Shown here one piece after another: positions 21,937 to 33,470 of a DNA stretch of 64,000 nucleotides; position 1 is the stretch's first letter, and each line of letters begins with the position of its first letter. A program made the position numbers and the translations under genes. This DNA comes from Acanthosepion pharaonis (Eukaryota; Mollusca; Cephalopoda; Sepiida; Sepiidae). The DNA is taken from the NCBI GenBank assembly GCA_903632075.3, contig CAHIKZ030000813.1, positions 1,795,001 through 1,859,000 on the forward strand, read 5' to 3'. The notes under the pieces were generated by a model that was not told where the DNA came from, ran no database searches, and saw only the letters and a list, made by a program, of their open reading frames with translations.

Positions 21937-22507
21937 TACACCCTTGTGCAAATTAAGTGAAGCAAAACCAATAATTCAGTTATTATTTACTTTTTTTTTC
22001 GTATTTTTTCAATGAAACATGAATCCGTGCACATGTTAGTATTTCGATTATCTGTTCCACTAAGTCGTTCCTTGCAGATTGACCGCAGATTCTAGATTGG
22101 ATTTAAATCGGTAAGTATTCGCGCCAGTCTATAGTACTTTGAGTTGCTCACTGGTAAAGCTTACCAGTGTGTTTGTGCAGCGTTACAATTTTCGTAATTA
22201 TCCTTCAAGTAACGTCCATCGCAGACAATGGCTATAGGACAACTAATCGACAGTTGAGACAATAGTGTCTGGGCGTGATAAAAATCTGATGCAATCACGA
22301 ATGACACAATATTTTTCAAGGCCAGACAAATTTCATCGTACACCCCAAAAACAGATTCGTATTACTGCACACCACAGTAAATGACCTAATCTGAGGAAAA
22401 AAATAGAAATTAATTACACCCTATCACTCTAGTGGGTCTAAAACTGACAGTATGATGAAAGAAAGAAAACTAAATCGGTTGTTTCAATTACTTTGCACAT
22501 GGGTGTA
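21937..22507 (-). mobile_element. Non-autonomous Tc1-like deletion derivative, copy 1
   Basis: Ends 'tacacccttgtgcaaatt' and 'cacatgggtgta' are inverted repeats with TA at both borders. On the minus strand, the first 20-odd codons of a transposase ('VTPRKRTK'-like start) join directly to its C-terminal 'LDLNPIENLW'-type segment, so the middle with the two catalytic Asp codons is gone. Copies at 36091 (+) and 45022 (+) share the same junction. It could only move with a helper transposase. Confidence 0.8.
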
Positions 22508-22949
22508 AATACGCAGCTTCGATAAAATTTAGTTTCTATTATAGAAAATTCTTCATCTGTAATTTTAAGATCAATTTTATCTCTTCATTTCCTACGGGCA
22601 TTATTTCTACTTCAAATGTTTCCATTTTCGTTTCGGTTTTTGGCGTGTTCGGGATTGTAGAATTTAGAGGTCGGCTACTTGTTAAACAAATGTCGTCACC
22701 AACAATGGTCTTTTGAAACAAAAGACACTGACATCCGGGCTTTCAAAATGCCAAAGAGGTCCGGTATGGAACCGAATTCCAAGACCTTTATTTCTACTTG
22801 TTTGTGTCTTCTTGTTTTGCTTTCTGTCCGGTTTTAAGTTTCATTTGTCATCTGCATCCTCTTTTGAAATTTCTTTAATGTTGAGTTTCGCAAAACGGGC
22901 CAACGGGTGTGGGCGCTTCTGTTTATTTTCTCATGTGGGTGTACGAAAA

Positions 22950-22980
<31 letters not shown>

Positions 22981-23259
22981 CAGGCAGACAGACGTAGGAG
23001 GTTGCTTTAAAGACAGAACAATTGTTTCTGCCTGGCACGCGGTGTTATCATTATTTACATTATTTAGTGTTTGATTAATGTCTTCAGTCCTGGGTATGAT
23101 GATAAAATACACCCACCAGCAAAGCCTCTGAATGGGATACTGGAGGTTTTGAGGTGCGTATAACCATCTGTTAATTATTGTTGTTCCCAGGTATCCCCGG
23201 ACTCAGGGTGTCAGCACCTGTTAGGGCCCCAGCTATGGAGAAATAATGAAACCCCCAAA
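22508..23259. other. No gene seen; (GA)n and (CAGA)n near 22949-22993
   Basis: GC content is a little higher than around it. Short frames on both strands between 22713 and 23112 are antisense to each other and end in the GACA repeat, so I do not call them. Confidence 0.5.
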
Positions 23260-23450
23260 CAAATGCAAAACACTATATAAGTATAAAAATACATTTTATA
23301 GAAAAAACACCAGTAGTACATAGTTATATAAAAAGATTACCAACAATACATATTTATAGTAAAACTACAAACAATATCTATTTAAAGTAGAATTAACAGT
23401 AATACATTTTATAGCAAAATGACTCACAATGCATTTTATCTGTAGTTGAA
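23260..23450. repeat. Degenerate minisatellite, about 36-bp unit
   Basis: Five or so units of 'acaatacattttatag' plus 'aaaactac'-like filler. The core 'accaacaatacat' also forms the minisatellite at 27515-27885. Confidence 0.7.
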
Positions 23451-23604
23451 GGCATACAACTGCGTTCAAAATATTTAGTTGAAGCCAAAAAATTGTGTTC
23501 AAAATATTTAGATTTGGGCATTAATTAAACCATACAGTTTGATATGCTGTTAAACATTGCTATATTCACGAGGTTTCGACCGTTGTACCTTCGTCAGATA
23601 ATTG

Positions 23605-23790
23605 TTGGAATTTAGAATTTTGAAATTAGAACAATCTGTCCCCGTGGACTAAATAAAGGCTCAAAATTCCAAAAGATATCAACCGAAGAAAGCCGGTGTG
23701 TACATCGGCCGAAACGTTGTGAATATGGCAATAAAGGTTAGGGCGATAGTAAGAACAATGTATATAGTGTAAATCGTATTTATTTCGTCT
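23605..23790 (+). mobile_element. SINE-B-related 3' part
   Basis: Contains 'ccccgtggactaaataaagg', 'ccgaagaaagccgg', 'catcggccgaaacgttgtga' and 'caataaagg' in SINE-B order. The stem between the core boxes (GCCG...CGGC) is preserved although the loop differs from 52538. Confidence 0.65.
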
Positions 23791-23834
23791 ACCGGACTGT
23801 GCAGTCGAGAAAGAATTATAGAGAAAATGTGACC

Positions 23835-24075
23835 TCCAGCAGGATTCCAACGCCCTCTTTTGCAAGAGACAACGCCGTATGATCTAATGTGCTTTGACCG
23901 TTCGGCTACGAAGAGCTTTATTCTAAAGTAAGCTTCTAAAGCATATAGAGCATATCTACACGTTTTCTGGAGAGTCTACTTCGTTTCACATCCAACACGT
24001 AAATGAAGCAATTTCTAAACAACTCACGACTTTCATGAACCTACTTGAGTGAAAAGACTTGATGACTGCGTAAAC
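23835..24075 (-). mobile_element. SINE-C, Leu/Ser-tRNA-like head
   Basis: The minus strand has 'gtagccgaacggtcaaagc' (A-box region of Leu/Ser type) and 'gcgttggaatcctgctgg' (B box with one change). The body shares 'ttttctggagag' and 'gaagcaatttct' with 14958-15190. Confidence 0.6.
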
Positions 24076-25063
24076 ATATCCAGAGATGACATAGCTAGAA
24101 AGTTTGTTGTAATAAACAATGCTATATAATGTCAAACTCTCTTGAAATACTTGAGATACTCGATCTGTTTACAAAGCTACCATCACTAATTATGTGGGTG
24201 AAGACAGTTGAAGCGTCACCATTTATATCGTAATTTTATTTTACTAGAGAAAATATTCACTTGTGTAATAAAATCTAACATAATCTAATTTCATATTCGT
24301 GCAAAAAAAACTGTTTATTTAATTGTATAGTTTCGTAAATAACGTAAAGGTTATATCTTCCGTCCGATAATTTGGACCTATTTTCTTGCTAACAAAAGCT
24401 TTTTTCGTTCGAAACCATCACCAGTCTACCTTACACCCACTTGAAAACGCCCCAGAACGAACTCGTATAACGCAATATAATTCCGTAATGACCTTACAAT
24501 GATTGACAATCTCTTCCCGCTTTATGTCCGCCCAGATGTTTGACTATCAACGATAAAGTAACCCGTTTGTGTTCAGAGAAATTATTCATGGCTTTAATCC
24601 TGTTGAAAACAACGAAAATCATTGTATGACAGTTACAAAGAAAATGAAGGTGAAATTTATTATATTCCAAAAGAAACTCTTGTTTCGTTGTTGAATGATA
24701 AAAGTTCTAAACTTTAAAATTATTCTTTCTTCCTGACCTCCCGCTTGAACGTCAAGAGGCAAATGTCGGGTCTCTATTATAACTGAAATGCTGAGTTCAT
24801 TGCACAACATTATATATAAATGTCCTTATGTTATTTCAGAAAATACTGCTTGTTTGTTATTTTATTTGCTCTGCCTATATCAGTTAGTGCACGTTTAAAG
24901 AATTGTAAACGTCATGAAGAGCCTCTTAAAGTCAATACTTATATATATATGGCAATCCACTTGCTGCTCTAATGCAACTTCCATGGAAAGTGCTCGGACG
25001 AACTGCATTCTGTGGTTCCACCAGGCCTAATCTTAACGGCCAGGACCCACCATGCCACCCACA
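24076..25063. other. No gene seen
   Basis: Apparently unique AT-rich sequence. No frame above 65 codons and no repeat partner in the window. Confidence 0.5.
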
Positions 25064-25071
25064 TTACAAGG

Positions 25072-25106
<35 letters not shown>

Positions 25107-25622
25107 AGGCACGTAAAAAGAAAGAAAGAAAGAAGGCAAGTAAAAAGAAAGAAAGAAAGAAGGCAAAAAAAAAAGAACGAATGCAATAAAAGAAAGAAAG
25201 AAAGAAAGAAAGAAAGAAGGCAAAGAAAAAGAAAGAAAGAAAGAAAGAAAGAAGGCAAAGAAAAAGAAAGAAAGAAAGAAGGCAAAGAAAAAGAAAGAAA
25301 GAAAGAAGGTAAAGAAAAAGAAAGAAAGAAAAAAGGCAAAGAAAAAAAGAAAGAAAGAAAGAAAGAAAGAAGGCAAAGAAAAAGAAAGAAAGAAAGAAAG
25401 AAAGAAGGCAAAGAAAAAGAAAGAAAGAAAGAAGGCAAAGAAAAAGAAAGAAAGAAAGAAGGCAAGGAAAAAGAAAGAAAGAAAGAAGGCAAGTAAAAAG
25501 AAAGAAAGAAAGAAAGAAGGAAAAGAAAAAGAAAGAAAGAAAGAAGGCAATGAAAAAGAAAGAAAGAAGGCAAAGAAAAGAAAGAAAGAAAGAAAGAAGG
25601 CAAAGAAAAAGAAAGAAAGAAA
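25064..25622. repeat. (GAAA)n array with GGCAAA spacers
   Basis: About 560 bp of purine-only plus strand. Runs of GAAA are punctuated every 20-40 bp by 'aaggcaaagaaaaag' or 'aaggcaagtaaaaag', making about 18 units. Phe-Leu-Ser and Lys-Glu frames through it are artefacts. It is the complement in character (purine on plus) of the 3841-7604 tract. Confidence 0.95.
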
Positions 25623-26924
25623 TAGCTCTTTGTTGTGTCAAGTTCTCATTTGATTTAGATTTTTGAACGTGATAAACACCCCCAGCGTTGAATCAAACTA
25701 AAAAAAGATGATACATGGAAAGAAATTTAAACAGAAAGGAAGTGTAATAAATTAAAGGTAGAAAAATCCTATTAAAATCTCATCAGTTCTATTTTAACAA
25801 CTTCTTATTAAACAGTAATCCGTCGGCAGAATCGACTTTTTCTTGTCTGTCTTCGCGCTGATTAGATTCTCGAAAGCCGTGTGCCTGATGGAGCGCTGGC
25901 CGGCGGAAGACATGATGATTCAAGTGATAAGATATTGAATAAGAAACAAATCGTTGAAGGCGGGGAATAATTATGACTTATGACTCGACATTCTCGGCAA
26001 AAGAATTACAAAATCATGGAGTGAAACAAGTGCGAGAGATATCGCTGGTAAAAGACAAACGAAACGTTTTTTTCATAAAGTTGAAAAGATGAGACGACTA
26101 ACAAACGTAAACCTAATAAAGTTCTTCCAAATAGGGTTATATTTTTAGTGTTTTTTCGGGTTGCAGAATTAATTTCAACTTAACCCACCGCGACGCGAAT
26201 AAGTCCGAAATTTCATTGCCGATAACTCCAAAACGGTAAATTTTATCGAAATTTATTTGTTATTTTCGAATTGAGCATGTGCATTTACATCTAAATGGAA
26301 TTATTCAGGAAATTTTTATTAGAAACTGAGCGTATAGTTTGAAATGCAAATCACCATTTTGAGGTTCCGAGTTAAAATTATTTCTGCCAGCCGTTTTTTT
26401 CTAACTCTTTGTTTTAAAAATACATTGATGTCGTCAGCTCATTTGAAACAGGAAAAACTATATGTAATCTTCTTTGAATTTTTATTGCCTTTTTAACTGA
26501 GATGATAGGATGTTTTCGTAAAAATTTAATATTCCTGCCCTAATCAAAAAGTGTATACATAAAAATGTAAACAAATAATTAAATAAAATAATTTTTAAAA
26601 TTAAAAAACAAATTCCCATATTTATTCATAATCTTCGAAGACCACATTAGTCATTCCTTTAGCGATTTTAAAATAAATATCAGTATTCTGATTGTAAAGT
26701 GAGATTATTTTACAATGATGTAAAAGGCCCAAGAGCCATTCGAAGTAGAGTTTTACAGAATAAGAGGTAGAGTTTTGGGTGATATACGAGAAAGATAACT
26801 GTTAACCCGAGATTTGAACAGATTAAGATTGTAGCGACCGGGGAGGTAACTTCTTAAGATGTAAAAATATCCATAGAACAATATTTAGCTTTTTGTTCTA
26901 TAAATTGTTGATTTATTGAATATG
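25623..26924. other. No gene seen
   Basis: 1.3 kb of AT-rich, apparently single-copy sequence. No convincing frame, splice-bounded exon or repeat match. Confidence 0.5.
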
Positions 26925-27000
26925 TTGAAGTTCAAACATTACTCAAAGCTACAAAGGATGTGGGGAGCTATAATTGCGCATGTCATGAAGGAATACAGCA
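26925..27000 (+). pseudogene. LINE ORF2 3' crumb
   Basis: 'actcaaagctacaaaggatg' and 'gtggggagctataattgc' resemble the tail at 21585-21615. No frame survives. Confidence 0.45.
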
Positions 27001-27114
27001 CACAAAAGAAGAAAATATTGCGCCGGATTCTATATCCAAAGTAATACTATTAATAATATATTATTTTGGAGTTGTCAGGATTTACGATGCAAATCGAATC
27101 AAGTCATGTAACCA

Positions 27115-27345
27115 ACTCGAGGTGAGGTGACTCTGAGAGAATTAGAAGTCCTACCAGGATTCATTATTGGCGGCCAAGATCTAAACGCCATTAAATATGC
27201 AGATGACGTTGTGTTGATAAGAGAGAAAAAAAACATCAATTGTAAGATGAAACCGCCATGGTTGTTGGCAAAAGGAACAACACAACACGAAAATTACGAA
27301 TTAGATAAACGAAAACATCAAGCAGGTCGAAAAATATAAATATAT
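27115..27345 (+). pseudogene. LINE reverse transcriptase fragment with YADD box
   Basis: A 70-codon open stretch (27127-27339) contains 'DLNAIKYADDVVLI', the YxDD catalytic box of a LINE reverse transcriptase (two metal-binding Asp) with its typical hydrophobic tail. After about 45 codons the match ends and the sequence turns into a minus-strand LINE 3' crumb (27355-27475), so two pieces abut in opposite directions. The rest of RT and the endonuclease are missing. Clade not assignable from this length. Confidence 0.75.
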
Positions 27346-27354
27346 GATATTTTA

Positions 27355-27475
27355 GCAGAGGCGGTAGACGATAATGGCTCTCCACAGTTTCCTGTCTTTC
27401 GTAGCTGTTAATAAATTTCCACATTTTGTTATCTTGTCCTGCCATCCATTTACAGACACTCGCTAGGTAGGTTAA
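27355..27475 (-). pseudogene. LINE ORF2 3' crumb
   Basis: Reverse copy of the tail with 'ggctctccacagtttcctg', 'gtagctgttaat' and 'tgtcctgccatccattta'. Compare 2795-2940. Confidence 0.6.
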
Positions 27476-27514
27476 TTTTTCCTGCCCCCCCTCCAAAGCA
27501 AAAAAAAAAAAAAA

Positions 27515-27885
27515 AAGCATTGCCAGCAATAATTTTTTTCTACAGAAATGGATGCTTTTTTGAAGGAAAAATTATTGCTAGCAATACATTTTTAATGGAA
27601 AATTATTACAAACAAAATATTACCAACAATGCATTTTTGGAAAAAATATTGCCAGCAATACATTTCTTTGGAAAAAAAAATTATATCAGCTATACATTTT
27701 TTGAAAAATATTACCAGCATTACATTTTTGAAAAAATGTTACCTGCAATACATTTTTGAAAAAACAAAAAAAATTACCTGCAATAGATTTTTGAAGAAAA
27801 ATATTACCAGAAATACATTTTTTAAGGAAAAAAATAACATTACCAAAAATACATTTTTGTAAAAAAAATATAACCAGCAATAAAA
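27515..27885. repeat. Minisatellite, about 36-bp unit
   Basis: Roughly ten units of 'ttaccagcaatacattttt' followed by a variable A-rich spacer. Frames through it on both strands are repeat artefacts. Confidence 0.85.
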
Positions 27886-28399
27886 AAATTTATCGGCATT
27901 AAATAACCCATTGACGTTGATAATCCGTAAAGCAGACCAAAGCAATCATGAAGGCAAATATCGACTTTCATAAAAGAAATACTCTCTTCCCAAGCCAACA
28001 TATATGACCATATTTTTTTTAATTAAAAGGAATCGGTGAATAAAAAACATTTTTTCATTTAAAACAAATTGATTAAATAATATATCAAACTAAACATAAA
28101 TAATAATAATTGCATTAATAAAAAAAATATAGAAAAAAATAAATCAATAAAATGTCCACAACAATAACATTTAAACTTTCGTTTATTAGTTAAAATTTTG
28201 ATAACTTTGCATAATTCATAGTTTAGCTTGACTTTCACAGTTAGCCTGATGACTATTTATGAGCTTTCGTAAATTTAAAATGTTTGAAAAACTAAATATA
28301 TTTTAATTACTTTTTAGAAGTAAAATTTACTAAAATAGAATAATGTTGTTACTTTTTTAGAATTTTTAAATTTAAAACGCTCATCAATATTCATTAATG

Positions 28400-28403
<4 letters not shown>
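27886..28403. other. No gene seen
   Basis: Very AT-rich, with A and T runs. Nothing recognised. Confidence 0.5.
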
Positions 28404-28489
<86 letters not shown>

Positions 28490-28495
28490 GAGGAG

Positions 28496-28531
<36 letters not shown>

Positions 28532-28554
28532 GAATAGATAGATAATATTAGTGG

Positions 28555-28602
<48 letters not shown>
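28404..28602. repeat. (CATA)n, (TA)n, (GATA)n, (TA)n cluster
   Basis: CATA at 28404-28424, TA at 28422-28484, GATA at 28498-28545, TA at 28558-28602. Confidence 0.9.
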
Positions 28603-28603
<1 letters not shown>

Positions 28604-28606
<3 letters not shown>

Positions 28607-28750
28607 TTCAAGAGGATAGAATCCAGGTAGAACTCAATGTCAGGACAGAGTAAGAATATAATTTTGAAATTCTAGGTCTGATGATTTGGATCGTGATTAC
28701 TATTCCAATGTAATAAATTATTACCGTGGAATATTAGTGTGTGAGCATTT

Positions 28751-28752
<2 letters not shown>
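28604..28752. repeat. Family Z foldback, short
   Basis: The left half ('aggatagaatccaggtag', 'aactcaatgtc') is the reverse of the 3' end of family Z. The right half ('aggtctgatgatttgg', 'atcgtgattac', 'atattagtg') is its forward 5' part. Longer copies are at 56866-57018 (-) and 57335-57520 (+). It is bounded by (TA)n on the left and (CA)n(TA)n on the right. Confidence 0.65.
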
Positions 28753-28848
<96 letters not shown>

Positions 28849-28991
28849 GAAATGGACAAAGTCCGACAATTATTTCTATGAAAATTTTCTCGGACATTCA
28901 GGCCGGTAATGTGATTTAATACTGTTTATTATAAACAGAGCATTTACTTAAATATTTGTATCTATAAATTGAATGTGAAACATAAAAATGT

Positions 28992-29031
<40 letters not shown>

Positions 29032-29165
29032 ATGTGTTGTTTTTTTACAAACACGGTAAGTTATTCCAAGCCGTGTCCTTAGATGATGTTATTTACTGTT
29101 GGCTTAAAACTAACAAAAAATGAATTAAACTTTTATAAAGTCGAATTGATGTACGAATGCAGAAC

Positions 29166-29198
<33 letters not shown>

Positions 29199-29201
29199 CT
29201 G

Positions 29202-29264
<63 letters not shown>

Positions 29265-29267
29265 CTG

Positions 29268-29304
<37 letters not shown>
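28753..29304. repeat. (CA)n and (TA)n clusters with a short repeat
   Basis: CA at 28753-28782, TA at 28785-28844, TA at 28994-29028, then TA/TGTGTGTC alternations from 29165 to 29304. The insert at 28846-28870 ('aaatggacaaagtccgac') reappears reversed at about 34249-34272, also beside (TA)n. Confidence 0.85.
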
Positions 29305-29306
<2 letters not shown>

Positions 29307-29319
29307 TGCCCTCTATTAA

Positions 29320-29945
29320 TCATTTGAGAAATTATTTTCTGCATTTCATGTGCATGGCTAATGCTAACCTCCAGGCGAGTGACTCGTTGTGCCTTCAGTT
29401 GCTAACATTCATTCAAAATTCTGCTGCTAAGAGAATCTGTTCACTCGATGGTGCTAGACAAATTTTCTCTCCGGTGTAACATTCACGCATGTTTAAAATA
29501 TTGCTGCCACATATGATCCGGTTCTTCTGCTATATTTTTAGATGCTAGATAAAATTCAAAAAATAATCAACAATGTTATTGGTCCTGAGCTGGCGTCTTG
29601 ACTTCAGTCACTTTCCAACCGCCGATAAGTTGCTTCTATTTACCTTTTCTATACATACTGTCATGTTAAGTGTTCGAAGGAGCTATGGTATACTTGACTT
29701 CGGGAATATAAGTGTAGTACTATATTGGCAACAAGGTCTCATTAATTCACAGACCAACTGGCTAGATGCAGCCGTAAGTTATATGTTAAGTTTCATTCCT
29801 CGCACTTCCCGCATGTGGAAAATTCTTCTGACTCCATGGATTCCAGCTAACTTTGATCTTCAAAAATTTAAATGCAATGTCAATCGTTATATTCTGTCTT
29901 CCAGATTACTCTTCTATTGTTCTAGTTTCTTAATAATGTTTCGGT
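29320..29945 (+). pseudogene. CR1/Jockey-like LINE ORF2 C-terminus
   Basis: The longest copy of this LINE tail. The open frame at 29573-30007 includes 'VLSWRLDFSHFPTADKLLL', 'FIPRTSRMWKILLTPWIP' and 'FDLQKFKCNVNRYI', the ordered C-terminal blocks of CR1/Jockey-type elements. Upstream, 29330-29560 carries the preceding part ('CLQLLTFIQNSAAKRI') in another frame, so at least one frameshift separates them. RT is not included. The right end continues to about 30000, where (TA)n begins; a related 3' flank follows the copy at 62340. Confidence 0.8.
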
Positions 29946-30002
29946 TTTTCAATTCTTTCACACCCAGTAACCCCTTGTACCTTACTTACATGTGGTCAAT
30001 TG

Positions 30003-30007
<5 letters not shown>

Positions 30008-30078
<71 letters not shown>

Positions 30079-30204
30079 CTTCCATGATTACAATTGGAAG
30101 TAGATATGTGGATTTTTCGTTGTTTGCTGATTTTTTCCACATACCTATTTTCGGGGGGCGGAATTGTAAGCATAGACGAGCACATTTACCAACAGAATTA
30201 ACTT

Positions 30205-30245
<41 letters not shown>
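30008..30245. repeat. (TA)n-(TG)n and (TA)n blocks
   Basis: TA at 30008-30036 runs into TG at 30037-30077. A second TA block is at 30209-30245. The 130 bp between them is not recognised. Confidence 0.9.
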
Positions 30246-30248
<3 letters not shown>

Positions 30249-30249
30249 T

Positions 30250-30321
30250 TTTCTCTTAATACTTTGCTTAGCTTCTGATAGACATCTTTCGTATTTTTGA
30301 TGTCTCCAATAAGAATGACAT
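30250..30321 (-). pseudogene. LINE ORF2 crumb at the LTR border
   Basis: 'cttaatactttgcttagctt' matches the LINE segment at 61330 and a crumb at 38370. The LTR at 30322 interrupts it. Confidence 0.5.
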
Positions 30322-32190
30322 TGATGTAATGGAATAACCTGTCATCCCCATGACTAACTACACTATAGGTAGCAACTGCCTATAAGTATCTGTAAGTCAA
30401 CTGACTACAGAGGATAGCCGAAATCTTTTCAGTTAAACAGTCGAACTCTCTGCCTCTGAGCAGAGAGGACCCGGACGAGGCTCAGTCGAAGGGCAGAGAC
30501 TCGTTCGAGGAGGTAGACTGCCCCTGAACCCGTTTGTACGGGTTCGAAAGAGAATATTTTTGGCCGAGTCTACGGGCTCGGTGAACCCACGTTAAAACTG
30601 GTCTTGTGCAACAATCGTTTGCTAAATATGCTAGCTGAAATATTTTCGGCTAGACGGTCGAACTCTCTGACTCTGAGCAGAGAGGAACCCGGACGAGGCT
30701 CAGCCGAAGGGTAGAGTCTCGTTCGCTGAGATTGACCAACCCGATCCTATTTATGCGGGTTCTTCGAGCAGAGACTCGTTCGGGGAGATAGACTGACCCT
30801 GAACCCGTGTATACGCTTTCGTGGAGGTAGACCGACCCGATCCCGATTATGAGGGCTCTACGGGGAATTTTTGGCCGGGCATACGGGTTCGGATGTCCCA
30901 CATAAAACTTGGCCATGTGCCACATCCGACTGCGTGGGGCGGTTGGCAAATATTCTAGCTGAAATCTTTTTCGGCGGTACTGTCAAACTCTCTGCATTCG
31001 AATAGAGAGGAACCTAGACGAGGCTATGCCGAAAGGCAGAGTCTCGTCTGGGGTGGTACACAGCTACAAGACCCCGTTTTTTATGGAGTCTACGGGGAAT
31101 TTTTGCCCGAGCCTATGAGCTCGGAAACCCCACGTTAAATTCGGCCTTGTGCCACATCCGATCGCGTGGGGCGGTTGGCAAATATACTAGCCGAAATCTT
31201 TTTCGGTTGTACTATCGAACTCGAGGGAGGGACCTCGACAAAGCTATGCCGAAGGGCAGAGTCTCGTTCGGGAAGGTAGACTGACCCGATCTCGTTTATG
31301 CTGGGTCTACGGGGATATTTTTGGCCGAGCCTACGGGCTCGGGACCCCACATTAAATTTGACCTTGTTCCACATGTGACTACGTGGGGCAGTTGCTAGAT
31401 ACCGTCTAGCTGGAATCTTTTCCCGCTGTGCTAGGCAAACTCTCTGCCTCCGGACGGAAAGGATCCCCAGATGAGGGTGAGTCGAGTGGTAGAGTCTCGT
31501 CTCGGGAAACAGTTACTCGACCTCGTTTTGTATGGGATCTATGGGTAATTTTTGGCTGAGACTACGGTCTCGGATACCCCACATTAAATTCCGCCCTGTG
31601 CCACATCTGATTGTGTGGGGCTGTTAGTAAATATACTAACTGGAATCTTTTCCAACTGAGCAGGTTGAACTATGCCTCCGGGCAGAGAGGATCCACAGAC
31701 GAGGCTATGCCGAAGGGCAGAGTCTCGTCTCGGAAAATAGCTACCCGATCGCGTTTTATACAGGGTCTACAGGAATTTTTGGCGGAGCCTACGGGCTCGG
31801 ATACCCCATATTAAGCCCGGCCTTGTGCTACATCTGATCACGTGGAGGATTAGTAAATACACTAGCTGGAATCTTTTCCAGCTGTGCTCGTCGAACTCTC
31901 TGCTTACGTGGATTTTTTGGCCGAGACTATGCGCTCGGGAACCCCACAGTAAATTCGGCCTTGTGCCACATCCTACTTCGTGCGGAGGCTGGTAAATATT
32001 TCTAGCTGGAATCTGACTTACGCGAGAATTACCGACCTTGCAATAGTAGCACTCACTACTGGATTGACTTACGATGACAACTGTTACTTTTATTCTTATT
32101 GTACTGGTTTTGTACAATAAGCCTTTACTTATTTATATCCACCTCGTTTTTCAAGTATATATTCCTATTAGCATGGAATATAACAGCCAT
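30317..32190 (+). mobile_element. LTR (30322-32185) expanded by an internal satellite
   Basis: Starts 'tgatgtaatggaataacc' and ends 'ggaatataaca', the same ends as the 269-bp solo LTR at 733. The near-identical flanks GACAT (30317-30321) and GCCAT (32186-32190) look like an aged 5-bp target duplication. The 3' portion shares 'ttgtactggttttgtaca' and a CAATAA signal with the short LTR. The 1,864-bp length is due to seven tandem units inside. No gag, pol or primer-binding site is present. Confidence 0.75.
30414..32010 (+). repeat. Seven-unit GC-rich tandem array inside the LTR
   Basis: Units begin with 'ctagctgaaatctttt' variants at about 30414, 30629, 30953, 31186, 31404, 31635 and 31861; an eighth start at 32001 breaks off. 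Most are 215-235 bp; the second is about 325 bp by internal duplication and the seventh about 140 bp. Each unit carries several self-complementary motifs: CCGAAA...TTTCGG, CTCTGCCTCTGAGCAGAG and 'gagcctacgggctc'. Minus-strand frames of 67-116 codons through it are repeat artefacts. Confidence 0.85.
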
Positions 32191-33318
32191 AACTTATAAC
32201 GGGACATGATAAAGGGATGGTTGCTTTGCCCCAAAAGTATGAACAAAATTATATCAAAGGTCGAATGTCAAAGGTCGAATGTATAATTAAAATCTGGTTT
32301 TATTTTTATTTATCACTCCAAGCATAGTCCACATTTTGCAATTTGCATTAATCATCTTGAAAGTGATTTAATATTTCCGGTTTCAAATTTATACTTGTTT
32401 AATATTCCCCGACTGTACTGAAAAGGTTACGGGTACTTGTCTTAACGTAAAATTAGGTTTCGAGTGACTGCAACACATATTAAGGTTCGTTTTAATCTAT
32501 CCAGTTAGCGATATTATCATTAGAAATCCGACACTTACGCGACGTTTAATGCGAAAGACTTCAAGAAATGATGTCAATTTGGCTGCATACATTTTTACTC
32601 GTGCTCAAGTGTATAAAGTCAGTCGGATCGTGCGCATCTACGTGTTCAGAAAGAAAGGAACACTAAGTTTGGTTAGTCGAGATGCGAAATTGCTTCTGGT
32701 TTCAGTGCTACTCTCGTGTACCAAATAAATGTCCCCTACCCGCTTATTAATTTTTGGATTTCACTCCAACGCCCACGAACATATTAAAGGCCCCACATAC
32801 GTATAAAGAATTCGCGGCAAGACGATGGAAAAGATTATCTTAATAGCTTCGATGTCATTAACGCATTTTCCCGCTGGCGTAGTATAGCCTCCCTTTGACT
32901 TGTCTCTAAATATTTTCATGGTAATTGTTCTGATGGGCGTTCTCCCTTTGTTACCCAAAAACCGTACACAAATTTTACGCATGGGGATTAGTTAGGATTT
33001 TATACAGACATTGGGTTTGGATCAGTGATTGAGGCCTTAAGTTAAATGCTGGACGTTTGAAGTTCACCATCCGACTTTTTGGTCTTATACCACATTTACT
33101 GTTTCTTACAGGAATAAATATCGCTTTTCGTCTTGGTACCTCAATTTCACGAATTTAAACGCAATACTAGATTGGCTTCTAGGTCTCATCTTTAAGATTT
33201 CACAGGGAAATTTCTATTTCCGACACGAACTCAGTCCACATCTAGGTTGATCAGACAGACGACCGATATCTTCGTCTGCCGAATTCTGCTATTTCCCATA
33301 TGTGGTGATTTGGGATTT

Positions 33319-33323
<5 letters not shown>
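32191..33323. other. No gene seen
   Basis: About 1.1 kb with somewhat less AT bias. A 73-codon minus-strand frame at 32761-32982 has no motif I recognise. No repeat partner in the window. Confidence 0.5.
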
Positions 33324-33363
<40 letters not shown>

Positions 33364-33470
33364 ATGGACTCTCCCATCGAGTTCGACGTAAGAAGTTCCG
33401 ACGAATACGAACTAATAATCTGAATGCCTATGACAGGCATGACATTTGTGACGGACTCGAGAATTGCAAA
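33324..33470. repeat. (TA)n and relic of dispersed repeat D
   Basis: TA at 33324-33360, then 'gactctcccatcgagttcg', the outer end of repeat D, which fades after about 33400. Confidence 0.6.

Noticed and set aside
23560..23600. Hammerhead motif (CTGACGA ... CGAAACC on the minus strand)
   Set aside because: The sequence between the boxes cannot form stem II; only the boxes match.
24969..25641. Several frames of 170-200 codons
   Set aside because: GAAA array artefacts.
30414..32010. CRISPR-like array
   Set aside because: Units are 140-325 bp without short constant repeats and variable spacers, inside an LTR of an animal genome.
32761..32982. 73-codon minus-strand frame
   Set aside because: No motif, no neighbouring exon signals, length expected by chance.
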